NCBI GenBank assembly: GCA_046351215.1
Contig: JAXLYX010000006.1
Span: 372,001-436,000, forward strand
Reading direction: 5' to 3'
Origin: JAXLYX01 sp046351215
GTDB lineage: Bacteria; Myxococcota_A; Polyangia; Polyangiales; Houyiibacteriaceae
DNA: 64,000 bases
Below are positions 1-8,085 of the stretch, in pieces (the stretch's first letter is position 1; each line of letters begins with the position of its first letter). Position numbers and translations under genes: made by a program. The notes under the pieces are model-generated. The model worked only from the letters and a program-made list of their open reading frames with translations. It was not told where the DNA came from and did not search any database.

Positions 1-524
1 AGGTCGCGGTTCGCGGCGACGAGCGCGTCGCGACCGCGGCCGAGCACGTCGACCGAGGTGAGCGGGCGCGGGGTCTCGGCGACGAAGAGGCCGCTCGCCT
101 CGGCCGGATCGCGCAGGACCGCCTGTGTCATGCGGTCGTGGAGGCTCGGCAGGACACGGGGGAGGTCGGCCTCGCTCGCACCGACGAGGACGTAGCGGAT
201 GCCTCGCTCGATGCGCCGGATCCGATCGAGACCGCAGATGTGCGCGATGTCCGTCGCCTTCGACGACCAGGGGCTGATGGTGCCGAAGCGCGGCACGACG
301 ACGATCGCGAGGCCCTCGGGGTTCTCCGGAGCCCGGGTGGGCCCGTAGTGGAGCAGCCGCTCGAGGATCGCCCGCTCGTCCGACGCGAGCTCCTCCGCGG
401 CATCCACGAAGTGGAGGAATTCCGCGTAGATGCCGGTGATCGACGGCGCCTTCTCCCGGAGGTCTTCGAGCTTCTTCTGGGCGCGGGCCACGGAGAGGGC
501 GGGGGTGCCTCGGAGCGTCAGCAT
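1..524 (-). CDS. purL: Phosphoribosylformylglycinamidine synthase, N-terminal part (cut by window edge)
   Basis: This is the N-terminal 174 residues of the large single-chain FGAM synthase of purine biosynthesis, which converts FGAR, glutamine and ATP to FGAM in the cytosol. From the ATG at 524 the protein reads MLTLRGTPALSVARAQKKL, then IYAEFLHFVD, LERLLHYGP, GTISPWSSKATDIAHICGL and RIERGIRYVL, which follows the E. coli PurL N-terminus closely. The family is about 1300 residues, so most of the gene lies left of position 1. It is divergent from the MFS exporter, with 110 bases between the two starts. The frame is open to the edge. The assignment is firm; only the truncation by the window is notable. 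Confidence 0.95.
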   Translation of the reverse strand, partial: MLTLRGTPALSVARAQKKLEDLREKAPSITGIYAEFLHFVDAAEELASDERAILERLLHYGPTRAPENPEGLAIVVVPRFGTISPWSSKATDIAHICGLDRIRRIERGIRYVLVGASEADLPRVLPSLHDRMTQAVLRDPAEASGLFVAETPRPLTSVDVLGRGRDALVAANRD

Positions 525-634
525 GCCGGAGCTTTGACCCACCTCGGGCCCCCCGGCTAGCCCCCATGCGTGGCGGCCCGGACGCCTCGGGAAAGGAGGC
601 GTGCGGAGCCCCGGGATCCGAGGCACACAGGGTC

Positions 635-1864
635 ATGGCGCATTCCGGAGCCTCCCCCCTCGGAAGCGAATTCCGGCTCTACGCGATCGCCCGGGTCTTC
701 GTGACCCTGGCGTCGACCATGCAGATGGTCGCGATCGGCTGGCAGGTCTACGAGCTCACGGGGCGGACGCTCGAGCTCGGGCTCGTCGGCCTCGCGACCT
801 TCGTCCCGGGCGCCGTCGTCACGCTCTTCGCCGGCACAGTGGCCGATCGCGTCGAGCGACGGACCCTGCTGCGCAGCTGCTACGTCGCGATGGCCTGCGT
901 CTCCGCGACGCTCCTCGCGCTGGCCGTGTCGGGCCCGCTGCGCTCGACGGCCCCGATCTTCCTGGTGCTCCCGCTCGTCGGGGCGACCAAGGCCTTCGCG
1001 GGCCCCGCCGGCCAGGCCCTCCTGCCGAGCCTCGTGCCGGCCGAGTCGTTCCCCCGTGCCGTGGCGCTGATGTCCTCGCTCTTCCAGGGCGGGCTCATCG
1101 CGGGACCGGCCCTCGGCGGCTTCGTCTACGGCACGCTCGGAGGCGCTCCTTCGGTCTACGTCCTCTCGCTCGCCTGCCTCGTCGTCTCGATCGTCGCGAC
1201 CGGACTGCTGCGCACGCGCTCCGTGGCGCCGCCGCGCGAGGTCCGCATGGCGGACGAGGTGCTCGCGGGTCTGCGCTACGTGGGGGCGAACCGGATCCTC
1301 TTCGCCGCGATCACGCTGGACCTCTTCGCGGTCTTGCTCGGGGGGGCGACGGCGATCCTCCCCGCGTTCGCGCACGAGGTCCTCCATGCGGGCGCCGAGA
1401 CCGCGGGCCTCCTGCGCGCCGCTCCGGGCGTGGGCGCCGTGGCCATGGGGTTCTACCTCGGCCGGAGGCCGCTCGGCCGACACGCGGGCCGGACGATGCT
1501 CGTCGCCGTCGCGATCTTCGGCCTCTCGATGCTCGGCTTCGCGCTCTCGCGCGACCGACTCGCGGCGCTGCTCTTCCTCGTCCTCGGCGGCGCGGCCGAC
1601 ATGGTCAGCGTCGTCGTGCGGCATTCGCTCGTGCAGCTGCGTACGCCGGACGAGAAACGAGGCCGTGTCACCGCCGTGCACCAGATCGCGATCGGCGCGT
1701 CGAACGAGCTCGGCGAGCTCGAATCGGGCCTCGCCGCCGAGGCCTTCGGTCTCGTTCCCTCGCTCGTCGTCGGGGGCCTCGGCACGCTTGTGGTGGTCGC
1801 GCTCTACGCACTCCGCTTCCCCGAGCTGCGCCTCGTCGACGCGCCCTCGGGCGACCGCGGCTGA
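635..1864 (+). CDS. MFS transporter, EntS-like exporter family
   Basis: Predicted 409-residue inner-membrane major facilitator. Hydrophobic segments run through the whole protein, starting near residue 15, and the cytoplasmic loop between TM2 and TM3 has the MFS-like stretch GTVADRVERRTLLR. The arrangement resembles the EntS/MFS_3 group of siderophore and drug exporters, but nothing in the sequence names a substrate. The ATG at 635 was chosen because family similarity begins about 15 residues after it; an in-frame ATG at 566 would add 23 low-complexity residues. It is divergent from purL and tail-to-tail with rmuC (15 bases apart). No siderophore genes adjoin it, so its role is open. Confidence 0.8.
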   Translation: MAHSGASPLGSEFRLYAIARVFVTLASTMQMVAIGWQVYELTGRTLELGLVGLATFVPGAVVTLFAGTVADRVERRTLLRSCYVAMACVSATLLALAVSGPLRSTAPIFLVLPLVGATKAFAGPAGQALLPSLVPAESFPRAVALMSSLFQGGLIAGPALGGFVYGTLGGAPSVYVLSLACLVVSIVATGLLRTRSVAPPREVRMADEVLAGLRYVGANRILFAAITLDLFAVLLGGATAILPAFAHEVLHAGAETAGLLRAAPGVGAVAMGFYLGRRPLGRHAGRTMLVAVAIFGLSMLGFALSRDRLAALLFLVLGGAADMVSVVVRHSLVQLRTPDEKRGRVTAVHQIAIGASNELGELESGLAAEAFGLVPSLVVGGLGTLVVVALYALRFPELRLVDAPSGDRG

Positions 1865-1879
1865 GGCAGGGCCCGAGCC

Positions 1880-3091
1880 CTACGGCTCGTCGCCCGCGAG
1901 GCCGAGCAGGGCGCGTGCTTCCGAGGGGGGCAGCTCCTCGACGCGGGCGAGCCTCCGGCTCATCTGACGCGTTCGCTTCTCGACGTCCTCCATCTCGCTC
2001 GCCGCCGCCTGGATCTTCCGCTGGACCGCGGCGAGCCAGGTCTCGAGCCGGCCGAACTCGGTCTTCACGCCGCCGAGCAGCTTCCAGACCTCGCTCGACC
2101 GCTTCTGGATCGCGAGCGTGCGGAAGCCCATCCGGAGGCTGTTGAGCAGCGCCAACAGGGTCGTCGGTCCCGCCAGGCTGATCCGGAGATCCTGGAGCTT
2201 GTCGACGAGGCCCGGGCGGCGGAGCAGCTCCGCGTAGAGCCCCTCGGTGGGGACGAAGAGGATCGCGAAGTCGGTCGTCTCGGGGGGCGCGACGTACTTG
2301 TCGCGGACGTCGCGCGCGAAGGCGAGGATCCGGCTCTCGAGGGCGCGCTGCGCCTCGTCGACGGCCGAGGGATCCGCGGCCTCGGAGGCCGCGACCAGGC
2401 GCTCGTAGTCCTCACGGGGGAACTTGGAGTCGATCGGCAGGTACACGGGGCGGGCCGCGTCGTCGTCGGGCCCGGGCAGCTTCACGGCGAACTCGACGCG
2501 ATGCTCGGTGGAGCGTCTCACGCGGCAGTTCGCCTCGTACTGCTCGGGCGCGAGCACCTGCTCGAGGAGGTTCCCGAGCACGTATTCGCCCCAGGTCCCG
2601 CGGGCCTTCACGTTGGTCATCACGCGTCGGAGATCGGAGACGCCGCTCGCGAGCTCCTGCATCTCGCCGAGCCCCCGATGGACCTGCTCGAGCCGCTCGG
2701 TGACGAGGCGGAAGCTCTCGCCGAGGCGTCGCTCGAGGGAGGTCTCGAGCTTCTCCGCCACGGTGGCGCGCATCGCCTCGAGCTTCTGTTCGTTCGAGCC
2801 CCGGATCGCTTCGAGGTCCCGGTGCGTCGTCTCTCGGAGCGCCTCGAGCGCGCTCCGCGTCTCGGCCCGGCCGTGGCGCTCCCGCTCGTCGGCGTCGCGT
2901 CGTGCACGGTCGAGCTCGTCGCGTAACGCGTTCGAGAGCGTCCGTTCGGTCGCCGCGTGACGCAGCTCGAGCGCGTCGAGACGCGAGAGGACCTCGTGGG
3001 AGCGGTCCCGTCCCTGGCGGACGAGGAGCACGACGGTGCAGAGCAGGGCACCGAGCGAGGTCGTGGCGACGAGGGTCTCGAAGAGGCTCAT
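1880..3091 (-). CDS. rmuC: DNA recombination protein RmuC
   Basis: RmuC family protein of 403 residues, linked to limiting DNA rearrangements and carrying a predicted restriction-endonuclease-like core. An N-terminal hydrophobic helix (about residues 7-25) is followed by a long charged coiled coil (about 40-140), then the RmuC domain. Recognisable motifs are VKARGTWGEYVLGNLLEQ, LPIDSKFPREDY, DKYVAPPETTDFAILFVP, EGLYAELL and GPTTLLALLNSLRMGFRT. Length and order match the family. The start is ATG 3091, next to the right flank of the IS21 element, whose insertion begins about 145 bases upstream of the start codon and may have replaced or changed its promoter. Confidence 0.93.
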   Translation of the reverse strand: MSLFETLVATTSLGALLCTVVLLVRQGRDRSHEVLSRLDALELRHAATERTLSNALRDELDRARRDADERERHGRAETRSALEALRETTHRDLEAIRGSNEQKLEAMRATVAEKLETSLERRLGESFRLVTERLEQVHRGLGEMQELASGVSDLRRVMTNVKARGTWGEYVLGNLLEQVLAPEQYEANCRVRRSTEHRVEFAVKLPGPDDDAARPVYLPIDSKFPREDYERLVAASEAADPSAVDEAQRALESRILAFARDVRDKYVAPPETTDFAILFVPTEGLYAELLRRPGLVDKLQDLRISLAGPTTLLALLNSLRMGFRTLAIQKRSSEVWKLLGGVKTEFGRLETWLAAVQRKIQAAASEMEDVEKRTRQMSRRLARVEELPPSEARALLGLAGDEP

Positions 3092-3236
3092 GCGACGTTA
3101 AGGTGACCGTCCTACCAAATCCTACATCAGCTCCAACGGGATCCTGCAAGCGGAGTTTTCTTCCCGCGTCCGTTTCCGGGGATTCAGCGTGGGGGGCGCC
3201 TGGGGCGACATATGCGAGACGCGCTTTTCACCCACG
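3092..3236. other. Intergenic remnant between rmuC and the IS21 element
   Basis: These 145 bases hold the upstream region of rmuC. No ORF with coding character and no group II intron 5' sequence could be found here, although a class C intron fragment lies on the other side of the IS element. Confidence 0.4.
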
Positions 3237-3273
3237 GGTGGAAGCGATCACGGGAAAGCGCGGCGTTTCGATC
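3237..3273 (+). repeat. Right terminal inverted repeat of the IS21 element
   Basis: This 37-base repeat starts GGTGGAAGCGATCACG and ends CGATC. It matches the reverse complement of 6523-6559 with four mismatches. Further GATC-rich repeats follow inward, as expected for the multiple transposase-binding sites of IS21 ends. Confidence 0.85.
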
Positions 3274-3369
3274 GCGCGTGTTCTGATCGCCTCGCGCGGG
3301 CTTCCCGGCGCGACGAAGCCCGCGAGCGCGTAGGCGCTGCGGGCCCGTCAGCTGGCAGGATCGGCGACC

Positions 3370-4146
3370 CTACTCGGTCTCGTCGTGGTCCCTCGGAGGT
3401 CGCTTCGAGCGTCCCGCGATACGGACGAGGATTCCCTTGTGGACGAGCCGATCGGCGATCGCCGTGGCGGCCGCCGCGTTGTGGAAGAGCTTCGCCCATT
3501 CTTTGAACGGGAGGTTCGTCGTGACGATGGTCGAGGCTCGCTGGTAGCGCTTGTTGAAGACCTGGTAGAGCAGGTCGGCGCCCCGCGCATCGAAGCTGAG
3601 GTAGCCGAGTTCGTCGACGAGGAGCAGGTCGTAGCTCGACCACTGGTGTAGGCCCCGATGCAAGGTGTTCCGGGCCTGACGGGCCACGAGATCGTTCACG
3701 AGATCGGCGGCGAGGACGAACCGAACCCGATAGCCGCGGGTCGCGGCGAGCAGGCCGAGGGCGTTCGCGAGGTGGGTCTTTCCCACGCCGCTCGGTCCGA
3801 CGAAGACGACGTTCGTCTTCTCGCGCACGAAGTCGAGCGTCGCAGCCCGCTCGACCTGGACGCGATCGATCTGCTTCGGGAAGTCGAAGTCGTACGAATC
3901 GAGCGTCGTGATGGGGAAGATCTGCGAGCGCTTGAGGGCGATGCGAGCACGCGCCTCGGTTCGCGCTCGGAGCTCCTCCCGCATCAGGCCATCGAGGAGC
4001 GAGAGGGGCGAGTCGCTGCGGGCGATCGCCTTCTTCGTGCTCTCGTCGAGTTGCCCCGCCGCGTGGGAGAGGCCGAGGGAACGAAGGACGTCGGCGAGAC
4101 CGAGCACTCCGACCATTTCGGGCGTCACGACCTCAGAAGAGTTCAT
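3370..4146 (-). CDS. istB: IS21-family helper ATPase IstB
   Basis: DnaC-like AAA+ ATPase of 258 residues that assists IstA in target selection and strand transfer. The Walker A motif GPSGVGKTHL lies near residue 117 and the Walker B-type LLVDELGYL follows. The C-terminal region has STIVTTNLPFKEWAKLF, typical of IstB/DnaC. The ATG at 4146 was chosen because GGAGGA sits seven bases upstream; alternatives at 4164 and 4194 lack this. The start overlaps the end of istA by 14 bases, so translation is probably coupled. The reading frame is intact, so the element may still be functional. Confidence 0.93.
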   Translation of the reverse strand: MNSSEVVTPEMVGVLGLADVLRSLGLSHAAGQLDESTKKAIARSDSPLSLLDGLMREELRARTEARARIALKRSQIFPITTLDSYDFDFPKQIDRVQVERAATLDFVREKTNVVFVGPSGVGKTHLANALGLLAATRGYRVRFVLAADLVNDLVARQARNTLHRGLHQWSSYDLLLVDELGYLSFDARGADLLYQVFNKRYQRASTIVTTNLPFKEWAKLFHNAAAATAIADRLVHKGILVRIAGRSKRPPRDHDETE

Positions 4147-5605
4147 CGTATCCTCCGAGGTCATGAGGCTCGACTTCGAGCGCGTCGGCCGCACGGTGCC
4201 CGGTCACGACGGGCTCGGGAGCCTCGGGGAGGCCTCGCGCGAAGCGGGCCTGGTCGATGAGCGCGCGGACGTAGCGTGCGCCGAAGGTCTGCTGGGCGAG
4301 CGCCGCGGCAACGCCGACCTTGAAGTCCTCCTCGCCGTATCGTTCGAGCAGGTGCATCAGTCGCTTCACCTCGTTCTCGAGCCCGATCCGGCGTCGCGAG
4401 ATCTCCTTCAGGTACAGCTTGCACTCGGGGGCGAGCTCCGCGATTCGATCGCGGCGCTTCGGTCCCCGCGCGTTCGAGCGCTTGTCGAGCATGGCGTCGA
4501 CGTGGGCCTTGGCTTCGACCACGCGCCTGCGTCCCCACGAACGCGCGTGATCGGACACGAGCTTGCCATCGACGAACACGCGGACGGTCTCGTCGTTCGC
4601 TCGGAGAAGGGCGGACTTTCCAACGTGTTCGTGCGGAACCGAATAGGCGTTGGTATCGAGCAGGACGCGGGCTTCCTTCGTGACCACGACGGGCTGAACG
4701 TAGTCCGAGTCGAAGGGATGATCGGGCAGAGCTCGAAGTCGGCCTCGTTCGAGCACGAGCCGGTCTTCGGGACGCTCCCGCGTCGTGGCGTGGAGCCGGC
4801 GATTGGCGACCTCGTCGCGCCAGACAGCCGCCTGTGCGCGCAGGTCTTCGAGGTCGCGGAAGGCGCGACCGTAGAAGAATCCCTGCCGGATGTAGCGGAT
4901 TGCGTTCTCGACACGGCCCTTCGCCTCCGGGTAGCGCACCGGTGCCGCCGTGGGCTCGAACAGCTGGTGCCCCGCGTACTGTAGGAAGCGCGGATTGAAC
5001 TGCACCGTCGAGCCGACGTGGTGGAGCACGACGCTCTTGAGGTTGTCGTAGAGCACGCGCCGCGGAATGCCGCCGAAGAAGCGGAACGCGCGGTCGTGCA
5101 TGCGGAGGAAGGTGTCCATGCGCTGGTCGAGCGAGAAGTCGAGGTACAGCGCGCGCGACCAGGAGAGGACCATCGCGAAGCACGAGAGGGGCCGATGCGT
5201 GTCACCGATCCGGAGCATGCCGAAGCTGCCCCAGTCGACCTGAGCCTGCTCGCCTGGCTCCACCTCGACACGCAGGTACGCCTTCCTCGAGCGAGGCGAA
5301 CGGACGGAGAGGACGTAGCGCCTCAGCGTCGCGACTCCGCCCGTGTAGCCGCGTTCGCGAAGCTCGCGGATCAAGCGCGTCGACGTCAGTTCGGGCAGGG
5401 CCGTGATCCGCTCGACGATGTAGGGCTTGAACGGATCGAGAACGGAGGCTCGAAGAGTCGCCTGCTGAGTGGCCGTCGGAACGGTTCGGATCGCTCGCCG
5501 GACGACAGAGTGGTGGACTCCGAACTTCCTCGCCACGGTCTCGACGGGGAGTTCCTCGGCCAGCACGAGGCGACGGATCTCGGCTCGAACGGATTCGCTG
5601 ATCAT
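4133..5605 (-). CDS. istA: IS21-family DDE transposase IstA
   Basis: Transposase of 490 residues that cuts and joins the element ends. An N-terminal helix-turn-helix (LPVETVARKFGVHHSVVRRA) is followed by the RNase H-like catalytic core with D in QVDWGSF (about residue 123), D in LYDNLKS (about 185) and E in KGRVENAI (about 232). The C-terminal Mu-type beta-barrel region follows (YSVPHEHVG, VRVFVDGKLV). Length and motif order match IS21 IstA. Its start overlaps the stop of the upstream passenger ORF by 4 bases, and its end overlaps istB, so all are probably one transcript. Confidence 0.95.
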   Translation of the reverse strand: MISESVRAEIRRLVLAEELPVETVARKFGVHHSVVRRAIRTVPTATQQATLRASVLDPFKPYIVERITALPELTSTRLIRELRERGYTGGVATLRRYVLSVRSPRSRKAYLRVEVEPGEQAQVDWGSFGMLRIGDTHRPLSCFAMVLSWSRALYLDFSLDQRMDTFLRMHDRAFRFFGGIPRRVLYDNLKSVVLHHVGSTVQFNPRFLQYAGHQLFEPTAAPVRYPEAKGRVENAIRYIRQGFFYGRAFRDLEDLRAQAAVWRDEVANRRLHATTRERPEDRLVLERGRLRALPDHPFDSDYVQPVVVTKEARVLLDTNAYSVPHEHVGKSALLRANDETVRVFVDGKLVSDHARSWGRRRVVEAKAHVDAMLDKRSNARGPKRRDRIAELAPECKLYLKEISRRRIGLENEVKRLMHLLERYGEEDFKVGVAAALAQQTFGARYVRALIDQARFARGLPEAPEPVVTGHRAADALEVEPHDLGGYDELF

Positions 5606-5982
5606 GGAACCCCTCCCGCGGCGTACGCGACGAGCCCGCTCGCGCGGCGGAATCGCCCGAGGGTTCCGAGGAAGCGATCACGATGGCGGGGCTCGGGGGT
5701 CGCGACCCAGTGCACCTCGACGTGCCGCTCGTTCGCGTCCGCGAGCAGCCGGGCCCAGCGTTCGGGATGGGTCTGCACGTCCGAGGCGGCCGCATCGAGC
5801 ACAGCGTGCACGGGGCGTCCGTGCCAGAGGGCGAGGGCCTCGAGCAGCGTGAGCAGCGCGCGAGGATGGACGACGTGAGGATCGAGTCGGGCCTTGAGGA
5901 ACACGCCCTTCTCGGGCAGCGACGCGAGGAGGCGGATCTCGTGCTCCCGCGGCTCGATCGCGACGAACAGGGATGTCGACAT
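5602..5982 (-). CDS. Passenger ORF of the IS21 element, 126 aa, function unknown
   Basis: A 126-residue protein that I do not recognise. It begins MSTSLFVAIEPREHEIRLLA, suggesting an RNase H-like first strand (a transposase- or resolvase-like fold opening with an acidic residue after a beta strand), but it is too short for a full catalytic domain. The middle is hydrophobic and helical (LLTLLEALALWHGRP). Its stop overlaps the istA start by 4 bases, which ties it to the transposition operon. It lies inside the element's inverted repeats, so it moves with the IS. Part of it overlaps the upstream Cys-rich ORF in another frame. It could modulate transposition or be a degenerate helper; this is inference. 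Confidence 0.6.
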   Translation of the reverse strand: MSTSLFVAIEPREHEIRLLASLPEKGVFLKARLDPHVVHPRALLTLLEALALWHGRPVHAVLDAAASDVQTHPERWARLLADANERHVEVHWVATPEPRHRDRFLGTLGRFRRASGLVAYAAGGVP

Positions 5983-6349
5983 GGAGATGGACCTCGAGCC
6001 GCATCACGAGCCCGTGCGACGCGCACGGCGCCGGAGGCGGCACTCGCGATCGGGGTACCGAGGCCGACTCCGGCGGCGAACACGGATGCGTCACCATCGA
6101 CGAACTCCGTCTCCGTTCGCGGTACGCACGCATGCGATCGGAGTGGCCGAGTCGGCCCTCCCGACCTCGCTGGTATCGCCGGCCCGCGGCCCGCACGACT
6201 TCACGTCGGCGAGCGACCGAGCAGGATGAGCTGCAGTACCGAAATCGGGCGTCGCAGCGACGGCAGACATCGAAGCGGCCGCCGCACCCGAGGCAACGTC
6301 GTGCGCGAAGGATCTCCACGGGAGCCTCCGCCGACCCGTGGACAAACAC
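5678..6349 (-). CDS. Small Cys-rich (zinc-finger-like) passenger protein of the IS21 element
   Basis: The first 75 or so residues look genuinely coding: RRCLGCGGRFDVCRRCDARF followed by YCSSSCSVARRRE gives six or more paired cysteines suited to zinc binding, and then a basic stretch (RRYQRGREGRLGHSDRMRAY, RERRR). I recall similar short proteins beside transposases in myxobacteria and planctomycetes, usually annotated as hypothetical. The frame stays open to 5678, but residues after about 122 overlap the next ORF in a different frame and become Arg/Pro-rich, so the C-terminal half may be a by-product of the missing stop. A DNA- or RNA-binding accessory role in transposition is an inference. 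Confidence 0.5.
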   Translation of the reverse strand: MFVHGSAEAPVEILRARRCLGCGGRFDVCRRCDARFRYCSSSCSVARRREVVRAAGRRYQRGREGRLGHSDRMRAYRERRRSSSMVTHPCSPPESASVPRSRVPPPAPCASHGLVMRLEVHLHVDIPVRRDRAAGARDPPPRVAAREGRVPQGPTRSSRRPSSRAAHAARGPRPLARTPRARCARCGRLGRADPSRTLGPAARGRERAARRGALGRDPRAPPS

Positions 6350-6522
6350 CTGCGACGTATGCCATCAAGTCCAGGTGCGGGCGGAACCACTCCGCCTTGC
6401 CGAACGGCTCGGAGCCACTAACTCCGGGCCGTTCCTCTTGGTCGGACTCCCTCGTGTACGCCTCCGCGATCAGGCCGGCCAAGTTCCTGACGATCGTCCC
6501 GCCCCGATCACGCGGACCTCAT

Positions 6523-6559
6523 GATCGGAACGCGGCGCTTTTTCGTGATCGCTTCCACC
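6523..6559 (-). repeat. Left terminal inverted repeat of the IS21 element
   Basis: Read on the minus strand from 6559, this starts GGTGGAAGCGATCACG and matches the right end at 33 of 37 positions. It lies 174 bases upstream of the Cys-rich ORF start, leaving room for an internal promoter. Confidence 0.85.
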
Positions 6560-6611
6560 GAACGGAGAGGAGAGCGAAGCGAACGTGCGTCTCGGAGGCA
6601 AAAGGCCGCAG

Positions 6612-7958
6612 ATGTCGAGGCAACTCGAGCTCCCGATCCACGAGCGGGGTGAAGCCCCGAAGACGGATCGGAGCGCGGAAGCGCCGACGGCGACGCACGG
6701 AAACGAGCGCTCGGGAGCGAGCGACCTGATGGAGCGCGCGTGCGAACGCGCGAACCTGCAGGCCGCGCTGAAACGGGTGAGGAAGAACAAGGGCAGCGCC
6801 GGCATCGATGGGATGACGGTGGATGAGCTGCCGGAGCACCTGAAGACGCACTGGCCCGCGCTCCGCGAGCAACTGCTCGCGGGCACGTACCAGCCGTCGC
6901 CGGTGCGACGGCATGCGATCCCGAAACGCGGCGGTGGGGTACGAGAGCTCGGCATCCCGACCGTCGTCGATCGGTTCATCCAACAAGCCATCCTGCAGGT
7001 GCTCGGACCCCGATTCGATCCGACCTTCTCGCAGCACAGCTACGGCTTTCGTCCCAGACGAAGCGCCCACGACGCGGTCGTGCAAGCGCAGCGTTTCGTG
7101 AACGAAGGACGTCGCTTCGTGGTGGACGTGGACCTCGAGAAGTTCTTCGACCGCGTGAACCACGATGTGCTGATGGGAAGGCTCGCGAAGCGAATCGAGG
7201 ACGAGAGACTGCTCGGGCTGATCCGCCGATATCTCGAAGCCGGGATGATGGCGAACGGGGTCGCGACGGAGCGACACGAGGGCACGCCGCAAGGTGGGCC
7301 GCTCTCGCCGCTGCTCGCGAACGTGCTTTTGGACGAGGTCGACAAGGAATTGGAGAGGCGCGGACATGCGTTCGTGCGCTACGCCGACGACTGCAACGTG
7401 TACGTTCGGTCGAGGCGTGCGGGCGAGCGCGTGCTGGGTCTGCTGCGGCGGCTCTACGCGAACCTCCGACTCCGCGTGAACGAAGCCAAGAGCGCCGTGG
7501 ACCGGGCGTGGAACCGCAAGCTCCTCGGGTACTCCTTCTGGAGCGGCCGAGGTGGCGAGGTGAAGCGTCGGGTCGCGCCCAAAGCCCTCGAAACGATGAA
7601 GGATCGAGTGCGAGAGCTGACGCGCCGGACCCGGAGCCAGAGCATCGCGCGAGTCGCGCAGGACCTACGGTCGTACCTGACGGGATGGAAGAACTACTTC
7701 CGCCTCGCGGATACGAACAACGTCTTCCGCGAGCTCGACGAGTGGATCCGGCACCGGCTCCGAGCGCTGCATCTCAAGCACTGGCGCCGCGGCCCGACGA
7801 TCTACCGCGAACTGCGCGCTCGGGGACTCTCCGAGCGCGGAGCCGCAAGGGCCGCCATCAACGGGCGCCGCTGGTGGAAGAACTCCGCCCAGCTCGTCCA
7901 CATCGCGTTCCCCATCCATTACTTCGACCAACTCGGGATCCCGAGGCTGGCCGCGTAA
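6612..7958 (+). CDS. ltrA: Group II intron reverse transcriptase/maturase, class C
   Basis: Intron-encoded protein of 448 residues that assists splicing and copies the intron RNA into DNA. RT motifs appear in order: NKGSAGIDGMTV, YQPSPVRRHAIPK, HSYGFRPRRSAHDAV, VVDVDLEKFFDRVNHD, GTPQGGPLSPLLANVLLD and the catalytic FVRYADD (near residue 256). The X/maturase domain follows (LTGWKNYFRLADT, WIRHRLRALHLKHW). There is no HNH endonuclease domain, as expected for class C, and overall similarity is to GsI-IIC-type RTs. The start at 6612 (MSRQLELPI) is the conserved family start. The RT is intact, but without the 5' ribozyme the intron cannot splice in cis. Confidence 0.93.
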   Translation: MSRQLELPIHERGEAPKTDRSAEAPTATHGNERSGASDLMERACERANLQAALKRVRKNKGSAGIDGMTVDELPEHLKTHWPALREQLLAGTYQPSPVRRHAIPKRGGGVRELGIPTVVDRFIQQAILQVLGPRFDPTFSQHSYGFRPRRSAHDAVVQAQRFVNEGRRFVVDVDLEKFFDRVNHDVLMGRLAKRIEDERLLGLIRRYLEAGMMANGVATERHEGTPQGGPLSPLLANVLLDEVDKELERRGHAFVRYADDCNVYVRSRRAGERVLGLLRRLYANLRLRVNEAKSAVDRAWNRKLLGYSFWSGRGGEVKRRVAPKALETMKDRVRELTRRTRSQSIARVAQDLRSYLTGWKNYFRLADTNNVFRELDEWIRHRLRALHLKHWRRGPTIYRELRARGLSERGAARAAINGRRWWKNSAQLVHIAFPIHYFDQLGIPRLAA

Positions 7959-7970
7959 CCTCAACTCTCC

Positions 7971-8047
7971 GAACCGCCGGATGCGGACCCGCTTGTCCGG
8001 TGGTGTGGCAGGGGTCCCGGGGAATGCCCCCGGGCCCCTATGCCGAT
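7971..8047 (+). ncRNA. Group II intron ribozyme domains V and VI
   Basis: Domain V (7971-8005) reads GAACCGCCGGATGCGG then ACCCGCTTGTCCGGTGGTG. It has a 9-bp lower stem (ACCGCCGGA with TCCGGTGGT), a GCG/CGC upper stem, a GACC loop and a 2-3 base bulge. Domain VI (about 8010-8039) pairs AGGGG with CCCCT around an inner CCCGGGG/CCCCGGG stem. The order, spacing and the GGTGGTGTG junction match class C introns. Confidence 0.85.
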
Positions 8048-8085
8048 TCTCGACCCGCTCGGGACCCCGAACTAGACTGCGCCGC

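Larger units (their letters stand above)
3237..6559 (-). mobile_element. IS21-family insertion sequence with two passenger ORFs
   Basis: A 3.3-kb element bounded by matching ends: 3237-3273 on the plus strand and the reverse complement of 6523-6559 agree at 33 of 37 positions, both opening GGTGGAAGCGATCACG. Inside, all on the minus strand, are a Cys-rich ORF, a 126-residue ORF, istA and istB. The IstA/IstB pair and their short overlap define the IS21 family. IS21 ends usually begin TG, so the true termini may be 3239 and 6557. I could not find a convincing 4-8 bp target duplication in the flanks. The two extra ORFs upstream of istA are unusual compared with the basic two-gene IS21 layout. Confidence 0.85.
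6560..8047 (+). mobile_element. Class C group II intron, 5' ribozyme missing
   Basis: The segment holds an intact class C intron reverse transcriptase followed by ribozyme domains V and VI, so the 3' half of the intron is present. By comparison with known class C introns such as O.i.I1, the 3' end falls near 8047 (CTATGCCGAT). Only about 50 bases lie between the IS21 inverted repeat and the RT start, while a complete intron needs several hundred bases of domains I-III there. No GTGCG-type 5' end or domain I sequence is recognisable on either side of the IS. The intron was probably truncated by the IS21 insertion, or was 5'-truncated on arrival. Confidence 0.75.

Noticed and set aside
6376..6397. 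GTGCG followed by a GGCGGA/TCCGCC hairpin, a possible group II intron 5' end
   Set aside because: It lies inside the IS21 inverted repeats, and no domain I sequence follows it.
3232..6564. Target-site duplication of the IS21 element
   Set aside because: Flanking bases CCACG and GAACG, or other offsets within four bases, do not match well enough to call.
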